From Sipunculus nudus (Eukaryota > Annelida > Sipuncula > Golfingiida > Sipunculidae): a stretch of 64,000 nucleotides of DNA. A program made the translations under genes and the position numbers. Shown one piece after another: positions 39,163-52,258 of the stretch. The stretch covers positions 767,579 to 831,578 of the forward strand of contig CM049307.1 in the NCBI GenBank assembly GCA_026874595.1, written 5' to 3'. The notes beneath the pieces are model-generated. The model saw only the letters and a list, made by a program, of their open reading frames with translations. It ran no database searches and was not told the origin of the DNA. How positions within the stretch are numbered: the first letter of the stretch is position 1; every line of letters begins with the position of its first letter.

Positions 39163-39539
39163 GTAATGTGTTAGTTAAATCAGAGATTTATTTGATAATA
39201 AATGTCTGTAATGCAAACAAGTAAATTGAGTACTGTTGTTACAAATTCATAAACCTGCGAATTTCTTATTACTTCAAAGTCAACTGAGCTATAGTGATGG
39301 TCCTTGATCCAAATATCTGTTCTGGAAACCTAGAATAAGGTCTCTGTTACCCAAATTCTTTGAGCTAAGGGGCCCCGAAGTACCCACCAGAATAATGGTA
39401 AATTTGATACAAAAGCTCAAGTATCTGAACAACAAATGCATTGATCACCATGATTCTTTGCATGGATATTGATCATGGAGTTTTACATCAGTGACTGCAG
39501 ACTGGTGGTGCCACCTGTATTTTTTCAGTTTTACAATTT

Positions 39540-40200
39540 TTTATCTCTATTTTTGAGACTTTAAAAGATGCGGCCATCTGTTAACAGGGCACAAATCGTA
39601 ACGACTGGACCTAGAATCTTGTTTCTTGACATCCTAAGAGGCCCATAAAAAATCTCCTTGGAAACCTGGAAAAAGGTCTCTGTTACCAATATTCACTGAG
39701 CTATGGGGCTCCGAAGTACCCCCTAGAATGATGGAAAATTTGATACAAAAGCTCAAGTATCTGAACAACTAATGCATTGATCACCATGATTCTTTGCATG
39801 GATATTGATCATGGAGTGTTACATCAGTGACTGCAGACTGGTGGTGCCACCTGTATTTTTTTCAGTTTTACAATTTTTTATCTCTATTTTTGAGACTTTA
39901 AAAGATGCGGCCATCTGTTAACAGGGCACAAATCATAACGACTGGACCTAGAATCTTGTTTCTTGACATCCTAAGAGGCCCATAAAAAATCTCCTTGGAA
40001 ACCTGGAATAAGGTCTCTGTTACCCATATTCACTGAGCTATGGGGCTCCGAAGTACCCCCTAGAATGATGGAAAATTTGATACAAAAGCTCAAGTATCTG
40101 AACAACTAATGCATTAATCGACATGATTCCGTGCATGGATATTGATCAAGGAGTGTTTCATCAGTTTCTGCAGACTGGTGGCCCAAGTTTTTTTTTTATG
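39540..40200 (+). repeat. ~339-bp tandem unit of family B, two copies
   Basis: CTCTATTTTTGAGACTTTAA followed by AAGATGCGGCCATCTGTTAA recurs about 339 bp apart (39543 and 39882) with very few differences across the unit, so this is a recent local duplication. Each unit includes GACTGGTGGTGCCACCTGTA, the motif after which other elements are inserted elsewhere in the window. Confidence 0.8.
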
Positions 40201-40206
40201 ATTTTC

Positions 40207-43200
40207 AGCTCAGCTGACTATAAGTCATCTGAGCTATAGTCGTGGTCCTTTGTCCATCGTCCGGCCGTCCAGGCATTATCAGGGCATGTTTTGAAACTGT
40301 TGGACCCATGAATCCAAAATTTTGCATGCAGTTAGATGTCCCCAAAATCTCCTACCATACTGAAAAATGGGTCACTAGATCTTGGTTCCTTCGAAATATA
40401 AAGGAAAAACTTCCGTTTTCCATAAAAGAGCTATTGTTACACTTCAAGGCTGCCTAATATCAAAACCACTTGTCTCTTTTTGATTATATTTAGGATTCAT
40501 ATTTTTCCATACATTTTCTATTAACATACCAAAAATTAGGTCAGTATTGAATATTGTTTTGAAGTTATAGGTCCAAATATAATGTAATTTTTTAAAAATC
40601 AGGAAATATATTTATTCACTTAACATGAGAATTGCTGAAGCTGGAAACTTTTTTTCTGGGATATAACTTTATTAAATCAAGAATCAATTGTTAACCCAAA
40701 ATTAGATCTGAATTTTGCAAATTTTTTAAGTTATTAGCATAAATAAAAAAAACCAATACCTTAAATTTTGACCAATTTTGACTGCGGCACGTTTTTCCTC
40801 TGTAAGCACTGTTGATTTAATTTTCACAGCATATATACATAAGGATTTAATCTTTTAAAATCTGAAATTTCAAAGGAATTGATTGAAAAGAGAAGCTTTT
40901 ATTCAAGTTTCCATACACCATGTCAAGTGTTGTTTACATTAGGCCCACCTAGTAGTACAGCCTTCACTTGTATTATGTAACCCTCTCCTGGCAGCTTGCC
41001 TTGGCTCAGCTTGGCCACTACTAGCAGGCTTCCCCTCTGCCCTGCACTCCCCCCCCCCCCCCCCACCAGCTGGTGCATAAACTAGATGAATGTTATAATT
41101 TTCTGTATTTGATTCATTCTTATTCTAGGCTGTGCTACATTTAGATTTTGTATTGTACCACCAGGGTTACAATGATTAAAATGCACATTTAATTGTGTCC
41201 ACAAAGTGGTGTATTGCAATATGAAAGTGTGGATGTTCATCAGATAAGGAATTCTTTACTTCAGAAGAGTAAGAACTTCACCAGGTGTGAAATTGGCTAT
41301 TAATTCCAGTAAAAAATTATAGCTGAGATAGTAATTAGCACAATGATGATGTTTGTCCCTCATTTAACTAACAGTGTGTATACTTTATTTGAAAAGATGG
41401 TTTTATTATATCAGATTTACTGAATCTTTTATTTCGGTGAATAAAATTTAGCATGTACTGAAAGCTCCAATGTACAAAACTTTTCAATAGTGATTCAAAG
41501 AATAATCTTGAAGATACCATGTTGTGGCATTATTTTCTTTTAAATTCACTTTAAATATTTGTGATTTAAAAATAATAAAATATATGTGTATGCATAATAC
41601 GACATGATATGAGCTACACTTTAGATAAATAAATAATGATTGAAACTTAGAATTCTGATATTTTAACTTATATTTTCAGAATTTTTAGCTCAGCTGACTA
41701 TAAGTCATCTGAGCTATAGTCGTGGTCCATTGTCCATGGTCCGTCCGTCTGTCTGTCCGTCCGTCTGCCCGTCTGTCCGGATGTCCGTCCATAAGACTGG
41801 CACGTTTTGACACCGTTGGACCTGCGAATCTGAAATTCGGCATACAGTTAGATGTCCCCAAAATCTCCTACCATGCCAAAAATTGGGTCAATAGGACTTC
41901 GTTCCTTCGAGATATTAAGGAAAAACCTCAATTTATTATTAGAAATCTATTTTCACACTTCATGACTGGCTTATATCAAAACCACTCATCTGGTTTTCAT
42001 CATATTTACCATAAATATTCCTCTATATAGTTCCTATGTACATGCCAGATATTAAGTCAGTATTATATAATTTAAAAAGTTATGGGCCCAAACATAATGG
42101 ACTTTGTAAAAAAAATCAGGAAGATATTTGGTCACTTAAGACCAAAAGTGTTAAAGGTAGGGACTTTTTTCCCTGTATATATAATGACTTTTTTTTTACT
42201 CTGTATATATAATGATTGCAACTTTTGCAACAATTCTAATATTTTAACTTATATTTTCAGGTTTTTTATTAAAAATTTATAAAACCTGTAATTAAAAAAA
42301 TGATTCAGATAAAAACTTCTTAATTGAAAAAGTTGATATGCTTAAAAAAATAGGATTATATATAAACTTAAATGCATTATTCCCTTGAAAGTGAAATAAA
42401 AGTATTAGTCCATTCTGTCCACTTGCCTGTCCATCTGTAAATTTTCATATGCATCACAGTATCTCAAAACTTTTACTGTTTTTCTTCATGACAGTCTTGT
42501 CAGAGTATTAGTTTGCAATCATATATTTAGAACTTTACTATAACCAAGTAGGAGGGCCCCTTTCCTCTTAGCTTTTCATATTCTTATATAAATGAAAAAC
42601 ATTACAATAGAATATTTCTACATCCACCTTCATGCTGCCCTCACTTTTCCCTTCTCCGAACCCCATCCCAAAGTCAGCCTCAGTAAGCATGAACAAGATG
42701 AATCAGATATATTCATAATTTAATATTTTGTATAACTATTCGTCCATAGGTACCTATGTACATGCCAGAAATTATGTCAATATTGTGTAATATGTAGACA
42801 TAGTGGGCATCACAATAATGTACCTTGTCAAGACTAAAGAGATATTGTGTCATACAGTCACAAATTCATAAATCACTTCATCAGCATAGTTAATCATAAC
42901 ATCATATCTGTCAAATTGAAAGCTTGCAGACTACCATACACTTTGGATCCTTCAACAAATAGCCTTATCATCATTCTACTACTGCTTATTACTGCTGTCA
43001 TTGCATTCATATTTGCTCAAATATATCACAATTTTCAACCCCTCCTAAATAAATATAAAATAAACCACTATATTTGACTCTATTAATCCATCAGTCAGGT
43101 AATTTCATTTATCATTTACTCACATATTACATTACATTCCTTTATAATAGCCCAACATGTCCATGATATTCATAAGCTTTATCGACTCGATATAGTATCA

Positions 43201-43684
43201 CAGTGGAGAAACATTTATAGTCCAATCACGATCAGCTGAGCGCCGTGACCCATGGGTCCCTTGTTTAAATAACAAATTTATAAAACTTGTAAATAAAAAA
43301 AAATGAATCTGATAAAAACTGTTAATTGAAAAAGTGGATTTGCTAAAAAAATAGGCTTAAATATAAACCTAAATGCATTATTCCCTTGAAAGTGAAATAA
43401 AGGTATTAGTCCATTTTATCCACTTTCCTGTCCAACTGTAAATTTTTCATATGCATCACAGTATCTCAAAACGTTTACTGTTTTTCTTCATGACAGTCTT
43501 CTCAGAGTATTAGTTTTGCAATCATATATTTAAAACTTTACTATAACCAAGTAGGAGGGCCCCTTTCCTCTTAGCTTCTCATATGCTTGTATATTTGAAA
43601 AACATTACAATAGAATATTTTGCATATTTTGCATTTGCAAAAATTTCAGACTTCAGCTGAGCGCTGTTACCCATGGGTCCCTTG
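40207..43684 (+). mobile_element. Helitron-like family A element interrupted by a second A copy
   Basis: The 5' end is AGCTCAGCTGACTATAAGTC, ATCTGAGCTATAGTCGTGG. The 3' end is TTCAGCTGAGCGCTGTTACC, CATGGGTCCCTTG. Its body matches the intact copy at 25753-27566 block by block up to about 41685 and again from about 43267, so the intervening 41687-43266 is an insertion. A C16 run is at 41049-41064. Confidence 0.75.
41687..43266 (+). mobile_element. Helitron-like family A element nested in another A
   Basis: The 5' end is AGCTCAGCTGACTATAAGTC, ATCTGAGCTATAGTCGTGG, followed by a strong (CCGTCCGTCTGT)n stretch. The 3' end is TCAGCTGAGCGCCGTGACC, CATGGGTCCCTTG at 43232-43266. It is inserted in T-rich sequence (TTTTCAGAATTTTT|). 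After it the host resumes at AAATAACAAATTTATAAAAC. No clear target duplication is seen, as expected for rolling-circle elements. Confidence 0.75.
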
Positions 43685-44002
43685 TTTTTCTCTATTTTTG
43701 ATACCTTAAAAGATGCATTCATCTGTTAACAGGGTGCAAATCATAATGACTGGACCTAGAATCTTATTACTTGATATGCAGGGAAGCTCATGAAAAGAAT
43801 CCTTGAAAACCTAAAATTAGGTCTCTCTTTCCCAAAACCTCAGCTTTGGGGGTTCCAAGTACCCCAAAGAATAATTGAAAATTTGATACAAAAGCTCAAG
43901 TATCTGAACAACTAATGCATTGATCACCATGATTCTTTGCATGGATATTGATCATAGAGTGTTACATCAGTTTCTGCAGACTGATGGGGCCACCTTTATT
44001 TT

Positions 44003-46031
44003 TATGCCCCCACCACAAAGTGGCCGGGGCATATAGTTTTTCCCATGTCCGTCATTCCGTCCTTCCGTCATTCTGAAATCAAACAGTTGTACAGACTTTT
44101 TTTCGCAATACCCTGCAGATATTGGCCCGATTTTTGGTATGTGGGCAGATAATGACCAGTTACAGATCACGTTACCGTTTCGTCCCAGTTGACCTACTTT
44201 TGACCGTTTTACGGCTCCTAAACTTAGAAACTTTCATGAAAAATAGAAATTTTCATGACAAATACACATGTACGGACTTTTTTTTGCATTGCCTGCAGAT
44301 ATTGGCCTGATTTTTGGTATGTGGGCAGATAATGACCAGTTACAGATCGAGTTTGCGTTTTGTCCCGGTTGACCTACTTTTGTCTGTTTTACGGCTCTTT
44401 AACTTAGAAAATTTCATGAAAAATAGAAATTTTCATGACAAATACACATGTACGGACTTTTTTTAGCAAAACCTGCAGATATTGGCCTGATTTTTGGTAT
44501 GTGGGCAGATAATGACCAGTTACAGATCAAGTTCACGTTTCGTCCCAGTTGACATACTTTTGACCATTTTACGGCTCCTAAACTTAGAAATTTTCATGAA
44601 AAATAGAAATTTTCATGACAAATACACATGTATGGACTTTTTTAGCAAAACCTGCAGATATTGGCCTGATTTTTGGTATGTGGGCAGATAATGACCAGTT
44701 ACAGATCGAGTTCACATTTCGCCCCAGTTGACCTACTTTTGACCGTTTTATGGCTCCTAAACTTAGAAACTTTCATGAAAAATAGAAATTTTCATGACAA
44801 ATACACATGTACGGACTTTTTTTTGCATTGCCTGCAGATATTGGCCTGATTTTTGATGTGAAGGCAGATATTAACTAGTTACAGATCGAGTTTGCGTTTC
44901 ATCCCAGTTGACCTACTTTTGACTGTTTTACGACTCCTAAGCAAAGAAAATTTCATGAAAAATATAAATTTTCATGACAAATGTACATATACAGCTGTTT
45001 TTAGTCCTCAGCTCATAGGCTGATGGGCTATTGTCGTCACTCAAGCTGCCAGTCTGTCGTGCCGTCTGTCCGTCCGTCTGTCCGTTCCGCGTCTGTTAAC
45101 TTTTACCTTGTGAGCAGGATATCTCTAAAAGGATTCACTGTTGGAATTTTATTTCATCGATAAAATCTCGGTCAAGTTGGAAGATGGGTGACCTTGACCC
45201 ATTTTTCTACATTTTAGAGCTGATTATAGAAAAACACTCAGAAGTTTACATCTCAGGAACCATTGTGTGGATTTTCACAAAACTTATTATGATCATTGGG
45301 ACTGATGGTCTGTACGAGCTGCACAATTTTGGTAGCGCCACCTGCAATTTCTGATTTTTTAATGAATTTTTATCAGATTTTTTCAATTTTGGGCATTTGT
45401 GCAGGATATCTCCAAAGGTATTCAACACAGGAACTTCATTTTTTCAGTGCTATTGCATTATATTTACAAAATCTTGGTCAAGTTCAAAGATTGGTGATCT
45501 CGACCTACTTTTCAAGGTCACAGAACTTAGTATAGGAAAAAACTTAGGAGCTTATCTCTCAGGAAGCATTTGGTGGATTGTTATGAAACATGGTACATAC
45601 CTCTCCAATTTAAATTTAATTATAACTGATTATCAGCTTTTGCTAATATTCTAGTTTCACAATGCAATGCTTACAGATACTGGCCTAATGTTTGGTGTGT
45701 GGGCAGATATTGACCACTTACAGATTATTACCAGACCACTTACTTATTTTTGACCATATGACAGATCCTTAACATAGAAAATTTCATGAAAGCCAAAATT
45801 TTTATGAAAAATGCACATGTATGGATTTTTTTTCACAATGCCTGCAGATACTGGTCTGATTTTTGGTGTGTTGCTTGATAATGACCCGTTACAGATCTAG
45901 TTTGCATTTTGCCCTTGTTGACCTACTTTTGACCATACGACACCTCCTGAACTTAAAAAAATTTACAAAATTTAACAAATGTTTCTAATTTGCCCCAGGC
46001 AGGGGCATTTGTGTCGTTTCCACACATCTAG
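44003..46031 (+). mobile_element. Helitron-like family E element
   Basis: The 5' end TATGCCCCCACCACAAAGTG with GCCGGGGCATA forms a hairpin (TATGCCCC/GGGGCATA). The 3' end has GCCCCAGGCAGGGGC, then TGTG-TCGTTTC-CACA and CTAG, i.e. a hairpin followed by CTRR. The first kilobase is five copies of a 180-bp unit (CCTGCAGATATTGGCC at about 44112, 44291, 44472, 44651, 44830). It is split by a family J element at about 45006-45654 and sits inside family B, directly after GGGGCCACCTTTATTTT. Non-coding. Confidence 0.75.
45006..45654 (+). mobile_element. small Helitron-like element (family J) nested in E
   Basis: It starts near AGTCCTCAGCTCATAGGCTG with ATGGGCTATTGTCGTCAC and a CCGTCTGTCCGTCCGTC stretch. 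It ends with CTGAT-T-ATCAG (hairpin), CTTTTGCTAATATT and CTAG. The family E unit resumes directly after CTAG (TTTCACAATGCAATGCTTAC). Non-coding. Confidence 0.65.
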
Positions 46032-46230
46032 TTTCGATTTATTTACGATTTTTTATCTCTATTTTGGAGACTTTAAAAGATGCAGTCATGTGTTAACAGG
46101 GCACAAATCGTAACAACTGGACCTAGAATCTTCTTTTTTGACATCAAGGGAGGTCCATGAAAAGTCTTCTTGGAAACCTGAAATTAGGTCTCTGTTACCC
46201 ATATTCTCCAAGCTATGGGGTTTATAAGGA

Positions 46231-46253
46231 CCCCCCCCCCCCCCCCCCCCCCC
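46231..46253 (+). repeat. C23 homopolymer
   Basis: Twenty-three consecutive C within the family B body, where other copies have about four to seven C (ACCCCCCAGAATAAT). It is an expansion of an existing short run and could form G-quadruplex/i-motif structures or be an assembly-length error. Confidence 0.9.
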
Positions 46254-46619
46254 GAATAATTGAAAATTTGATACCAAAGATGGGCACAAATCATAACCAT
46301 TGGACCTAGAATCTTCTTACTTACATCCGAAGAGTTGTTCCAAAGTTCTCCTCAAAAACCTGAAATTAGGTTTCCAGTTTATAGGCCATGTTTGAGCACC
46401 AAAGAAATTATGCAAAATAGACACAAATTGCCAGATTCCTCAGGAACAGCTGGATCGATTGTCATCAAATTTGGTTATATATTCAGCTTATGGGTCTTGA
46501 TGAACTTTAGCTAAAATGCATGAACTATGATGCCACCTACCTATCTTAATTAGTTGCCTGTGCAAGGACTTGCTGTCAATATGCCAGTCGGCTGAGTGTC
46601 ATGACCCATGGGTCACTTG

Positions 46620-47126
46620 TTTTAAATTGGTATAACCATTCCTCCATATTTTCCCTATGTACATGCCAGAAATTAGGTCAATTTTGCAATAATTTGCAGT
46701 AGTTGTTGGTCCAAACATGATACAGTTTGTCAAAAATCAAGAAAGATATTTACTCAGTTAACATGATAATTGATGAAGCTAGAGATAATTGGTTTAGTTT
46801 AAATTGTATACCAGAAATTAGATAAAATTTTTTAAAATATTTTAAGTTATTAGCATGAATGTATAATAAATACCTTTAATTTTGCCTTATTTTGACTTTA
46901 TATATATTTATGGTGTAATTAATAAAAAATGAAAGTATGTGCATTGATCATCCTGGCATACATTACTGTCATCGTGCAAATTTTGAAGAAAATTGGTGGA
47001 ACCTATTTTTTCAGAAACATGTCAGACACATTGGTACTTTGACCCTGGTTCATGCCCTTTTCCATTAAACTCAGACACAATGTTTAGTTTTTCTGAGCAA
47101 AGGCTGTATGAATTCACTCTATTTTT
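46620..47126. other. family A-like fragment and AT-rich sequence
   Basis: CTATGTACATGCCAGAAATT with AGGTCAATTTTGC and later blocks (46650-46880) match the middle of the family A body without its ends. The remainder is unique. No gene is seen. Confidence 0.55.
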
Positions 47127-50100
47127 AGCTCAGCTGACTGAAAGTCATCTGAGCTATAGCGATCACTCTTTGTCCGTCGTCTGTCTGTCCGTCCGTTAAC
47201 CAGGCACAAATCGTAACCGCTGGACCTAGAACCTTGTAACTTGGGATTCTGAGAGGTCCATAAAAAATCTCCTTGGAAACCATAAATTAGGTCTCTGTTA
47301 CCCATATCCTTCGAGCTATGTGGCCCCAAAGTACCCCCCAGAAAAGTCAAAAATTTCATACAAAAACTTCAATATCTCATTAACTACTTGACTGATGGTC
47401 ATGTTTTTTGGCATACATATTGATCATGAGATGTTACATCACTTCCTGCAGACTGGTGCCGCCACCTGTATTTTTTTCGATTTTTTACGAATTTTTTTCT
47501 CTATTTTTGAGACCTTTAAAAATGTGAACATCTGTTAACAAGGCACAAATCATAAAGACTGGACTTAGAATCTTAATTCTTGACACACTAAGAGGTCCAT
47601 GAAAAATCTCCTTGGAATCCAGAAATTAGGTCTCTGTTACCCATATCCTTTGAGCTATGGGGCCCCAAAGAACCCCCCCAGAATATTAAAAAATTTCATA
47701 CAAAAACTTCAATATATCAATAACTACATCACTGATGGTCTTCATTTTTGGCATACATATTGATCATGAGATGTTCGATCAGTTCCTGCAGACTGGTGGC
47801 ACCACCTGTACTGTTTGATTTTTTACGATTTTTTCCTCTATTTTTGAGACCTTTGAGGATGCTGTCATCTGTTAGCGTGGCACAAATCGTAATGACTGGA
47901 CCTAGAATCTTCATTTTTCGACACACTGAGAGACCTATGAAAAGTCTCCATGAAACCAGAAATGAGGTCTCTGTTACCCATATCCTTCGAGCTATGGGGC
48001 CCAAAATTACCCCCCAGAATAGTCAAAAATTTCATACAAAAACTTCAATATCTCATTAACTACATCACTGATGGTCATGATTTTCGACATACATATTGAT
48101 CATGAGATGTTTCATCAGTTTGTGCAGACTGGTGGCGCCACCTGTATTTTTCAATGTTCATGAATTGTTTTCTCCATTTTTGAGACCTTTAAGGATGTAG
48201 TTATCTGTCAACAGGGTACAAATCGTAACGACTGGACCTAGAATCTTCGTTCTTGACACACAGGGAGACCCATGATAAGTCTCCATGGAAACCTGAAATT
48301 TGGTCTCTGTTACCCATATCCTTTGAGCTATGGCACTCCAAAGTACAGCTCAGAATAATGGAAAATTTGATACAAAAGCTAAAGTATCTGAACAACTAAT
48401 GCAGAGATAACCATAATTGTTTGCATGGATATTGATCATGGAGTGTTTCATAAGTTTCTGCAGACTGGTGGCACCACCTGTATTTGTTCGTTTTTTTTTA
48501 CGAAATTTTTCTGTATTTTTGAGACCTTTAAAGATATGAACATCTGTTAACAGGGCAGAAATCATAAAAACTGGACCAAGAATCTTCATTCTTGACACAC
48601 AGGGAGACCCATGAAAAGTCTCCATGGAAACTTGAAATTAGGTCTCTGTTACCCATATTCTTTAAGCTGTATGGGTCCAAAATACCCCCCCCCCAGAAAA
48701 ATGGAAAATTTGATACAAAAACTGCAGTATTTCAATAACTACAACACTGATGGTCATGATTTTCGGCATACATATTGATCATGAGCTGTTCCATCAGTTT
48801 CTGCAGACTGGGTGTGCCACCTCTATTTTTTTTTCAAATTTTTACGAATTTTTTTTTTTTTGAGACCTTTAAAGATGTGGTTATTTGTCAACAGGGTACA
48901 AATCGCAACAACTGGACCTAGAATCTTCATTCTTGTCATGCAAGGAGGCCCATGAAAGGTGCCTGTGGAAACTTGAAATTAGGTCTCTGTTACCCATATC
49001 CTTCAAGCTATAGGACTCCGAAGTATCCCTCAGAATAATGGACAATTTGATACAAAAACTGAAGTATCTGAACAACTAATGCAGAGATCACCATGATTTT
49101 TTGCATGGATATTGACCATTAAGTGTTTTTATTAGTTTCTGCAGACTGGTGGAGCCACCTGTATTTTTGTATCCGCCAAAACGAAGTTTTGCGGATACTA
49201 TGTTTTTTACAGAGTTCCTCCGCCGCGGCGGCGTTCGTTTTCAGAGAGCTCCTCGGAGACTAATGGACTGATTTTTCCCAAACTTACACCTATTATCGGG
49301 TCACATGTGAACTGGTGCCTAACCAATTTGCATTGACCTCTGACCTTTTCTCTCTATCCAGTGTCCATTTGTGGGTCTGTTTCCACTCATAAACCCTCAT
49401 ATCTCGGGAACCGTTTGACCGATCAGGAAATAAAATTGATACAAATGTAGCCCTTGGATGGCTTATAACATACACAAAAAATGGTGGCGCCACCTGTAAC
49501 CATGTTTGCACAGTGTCCATCTGTTCATCTGCCTTGGGTTAAAATCACTCATATCTCTGCAGTGAATTGACTAATTCACCTGAAATTCGTCATGTGTATA
49601 CATCCAGGATAGCTTTCTTGATTTTATGACAGGTGGCGCCACCTACGTTCACGTTCATGCTGATGACATCAAAGCTTATATCTCGGGAACCGTTTGACCG
49701 ATCAGGAAATAAAATTTATACAAATGTAGCCCTTTGATAGCTCTGTAACATACACAAAAAATGGTGGCGCCACCTGTAACAATGTTTGCACAGGGTCTGT
49801 CTGTTAGTCTGCCGTGGCCTAAAATCACTCATTTCTCTGTAGTGGTTCGACATAACTGCCTAAAATTTTGCAGGTTTATACATCGTGGACAGCTTTCTTG
49901 ATTTTATGACAGGTGGCGCCACCTACATTCTAGTTAACGCTGGACACATCCAAGCTCATATCTCAGGAACCATTTGACCGATTGGGCCAAAATTGTGCAT
50001 GTGTTTAGATCTCACATAGGTCTTTATCATACACAAAACTGGAGGGGTTACCTGCAAAGATTTTTGCACAGTGTTTGTCTGTTTGTCTGCCATGGGCGAA

Positions 50101-50520
50101 AATCGCTCATATACATGTAGTGGTTTGACTTTTCTGCCTAAAATTTTGCAGGTGTATACAACTTGGACAGCTTTCTGGATTTGTGGTAGGTGGCACAACC
50201 TACATACACATTTAGGCTGCAGACATCCATGCTAATATGCAACATACCTCACTCTATTTCCCCTTGCCACTCAATCCATGCCTCACTATCCGATTTTGGC
50301 AGATACATGTAGTCACTTGTCGGTTACCTGTATTCTAGTTTTAAAAGTTTACACATTTTTCTCTATTTTTGAGATATATAAATACAGACTAAATCTTGGC
50401 CTGTTGGTTAATCTGTTTGATGCTTCAGTTGAATGGGTATATACTACCATTCTGATGATAAAATTTCCTTTTGCGAATCTCTTCCCAGTCAGCTGAGCGT
50501 CATGACCCATGGGTCACTTG
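47127..50520 (+). mobile_element. Helitron-like family B element with nested family C
   Basis: The 5' end is AGCTCAGCTGACTGAAAGTC, ATCTGAGCTATAGCGATCAC. The 3' end is GTCAGCTGAGCGTCATGACC, CATGGGTCACTTG. The body is six diverged tandem copies of the ~339-bp unit (GTTAACAGGGCACAAATCGT-type motif at about 47196, 47532, 47868, 48205, 48541, 48884). It is split by family C (49169-50338) right after GGAGCCACCTGTATTTTT. The body resumes as TTTTTCTCTATTTTTGAGAT. Confidence 0.75.
49169..50338 (+). mobile_element. Helitron-like family C element, copy 2
   Basis: The 5' hairpin is GTATCCGCCAAAAC...GTTTTGCGGATAC. The 3' end is GGCAGATACATGTAGTCAC, TTGTCGGTTACCTG, TATT and CTAG. The interior has the same ~275-bp units as copy 1, with AGGTGGCGCCACCT palindromes, and is shorter by about two units. 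Non-coding. Confidence 0.75.
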
Positions 50521-51912
50521 TTTTCATATATATTGATCCTAGTGAAAACGTAAATTTGAGGGAGTGTTTCTGTATTTTTGACAATTTTATGAGAAGTTTA
50601 GTAAGTTTTCAGGACTTTTTTGACTGGCATCTTCAATAATTTTTGAAAGCAAAAAAAATCTGCATGATCCCCAGATATATTTCTCTCATCATGCAACATT
50701 TGAGCAAAATTGGATGACCCAGTTCTTCAGAATCAGCACAGACAAGTCACAGAATTTATTTGTAAGGTTTTTTCACCACATTGCACATTCAGCCAGTGGT
50801 TCTTAGTAAGGCTGTGGCATCTTTCTGTCTGTCCGCCTGTCTTTCTGTCTGTCCATCAGAAATTGGCTTGTAGACTATCAATTTTGAGGTCATGTGGTCA
50901 AAGGTCAAGGCTGCAGGACCCATTTCTTGAAAAAACTTGTGGACTCATTATCAGCCAAAGTTTTCATCCCAAACCTTCAGGTTACATATACTGCTCAGCC
51001 ACCCATAGAGGAAAAGCCCTATCAATTTTGAGGTCAAAGATCAAGGCCACAGGACCCACTTCTCAAAAAAGCTTGTGGACACATTTTAGGCCAAAGTTTT
51101 CATAGAAGAAGAAACCTTTTGATTTTGAGGTTGTGCGGTCAATGGTTGAGGCCAAAGGACCCACTTCTTTAAAAAGCTTATTACCAAAGTGTTGCCATAA
51201 GGCCCTGGCTGATTTGTGTATATTCTTGTCACCAGCTGAAGGTCTTAATTCCTCAGTTCTTCACATTAGATATTGATTTGGTCTGATCAGGTTGTTGATT
51301 ACCTAATATTAGTATTATTATTAGTATTATTATTATAACTGTAAACAAGAATATTCAAAGAGATGACAAAATCTTGGAAATTAACACATATACATCATTC
51401 ATTATATATCTTTCCAGATCGTACTTTTATAATCCCTTTATTGTAATAGAGCAACTGTGTTATCTTAAAACACTTATGTCTTATATTGAACACTTATGTT
51501 GTGTTAATTATTCCTAATCTGATATTCTTCAAACTGCTGCCCTTGTATCAGTTTATATATTCTAAAAAAAAACAAGAATGTTCTGTATTCTGTGGTATAT
51601 GAAAACTTTTGTTTTATAAATTTATGTATTTACAATTTTAATTTTACATTGACTATTTCTTAGGCAGTATGTATTTAAGACATTCCATTATCAACATATA
51701 ATAAAAATATATGTAATAAACATGTGCTGTAATTTTTTGCCTACATGAATAGAAAACTTTATTAATTAAAACTCAAAATATGCTTTTGTTCTCATAAATT
51801 TCAAATAAAGTAAAAATAAATTTCAAAATAAATTTCAAAACATGCCATGAAATCATAATTTCAAAAGTGAACACCTATATTAAAATACCAGTATGGGTTA
51901 TTTAATTAATTG
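50521..51912. other. intron sequence with a few nuclear-receptor-like repeat units
   Basis: At 50804-51180 there is a CTGTCTGTCC-rich stretch followed by units with GTCAAAGGTCAAGG (50898) and GAGGTCAAAGATCAAGGCC (51030), relatives of the repeats at 35.6 and 53 kb. The rest is unique and very AT-rich. No exon is supported. Confidence 0.5.
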
Positions 51913-52258
51913 TATCCCCAGACAATATTGGGGGATACTATGTTTTCATACCGGTCCCACCACCGCTGCTGCCGCATATAAATCTTGTTGGCATGATAAC
52001 TCAAAAAATATTTCATGGATCTTTACCAAACTTGGTATATGTATAGATATTGGTGAGAGGATGACCCCTATTTAAAATGAGGTCATGACCTTTACTAGGA
52101 GAGTGTCCTTGACCTTGAATAGGTCCAAATTTGGGGAAAATCACACAAATTCTTAAATATCTCAAGAAATCTTGCATGGATTGATCCCAAAATCAAGTTG
52201 ATGGAAGATCATGGATAGGGTTGTCAAGTTCCAGAAACTGGTGGTGCCACCTATTAAT

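Larger units (their letters stand above)
39279..46619 (+). mobile_element. family B element holding nested A, E and J elements
   Basis: A truncated 5' end (CAACTGAGCTATAGTGATGG) at 39281 and a 3' end (GTCGGCTGAGTGTCATGACC, CATGGGTCACTTG) near 46619. Its ~339-bp internal unit (CTATTTTTGAGACTTTAAAA ... GACTGGTGGTGCCACCTGTA) is tandemly repeated at 39540-40200. The body is split by family A (40207-43684, itself split by another A copy) and family E (44003-46031, itself split by J). The B body resumes at each junction. A C23 run lies at 46231-46253. Confidence 0.7.
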
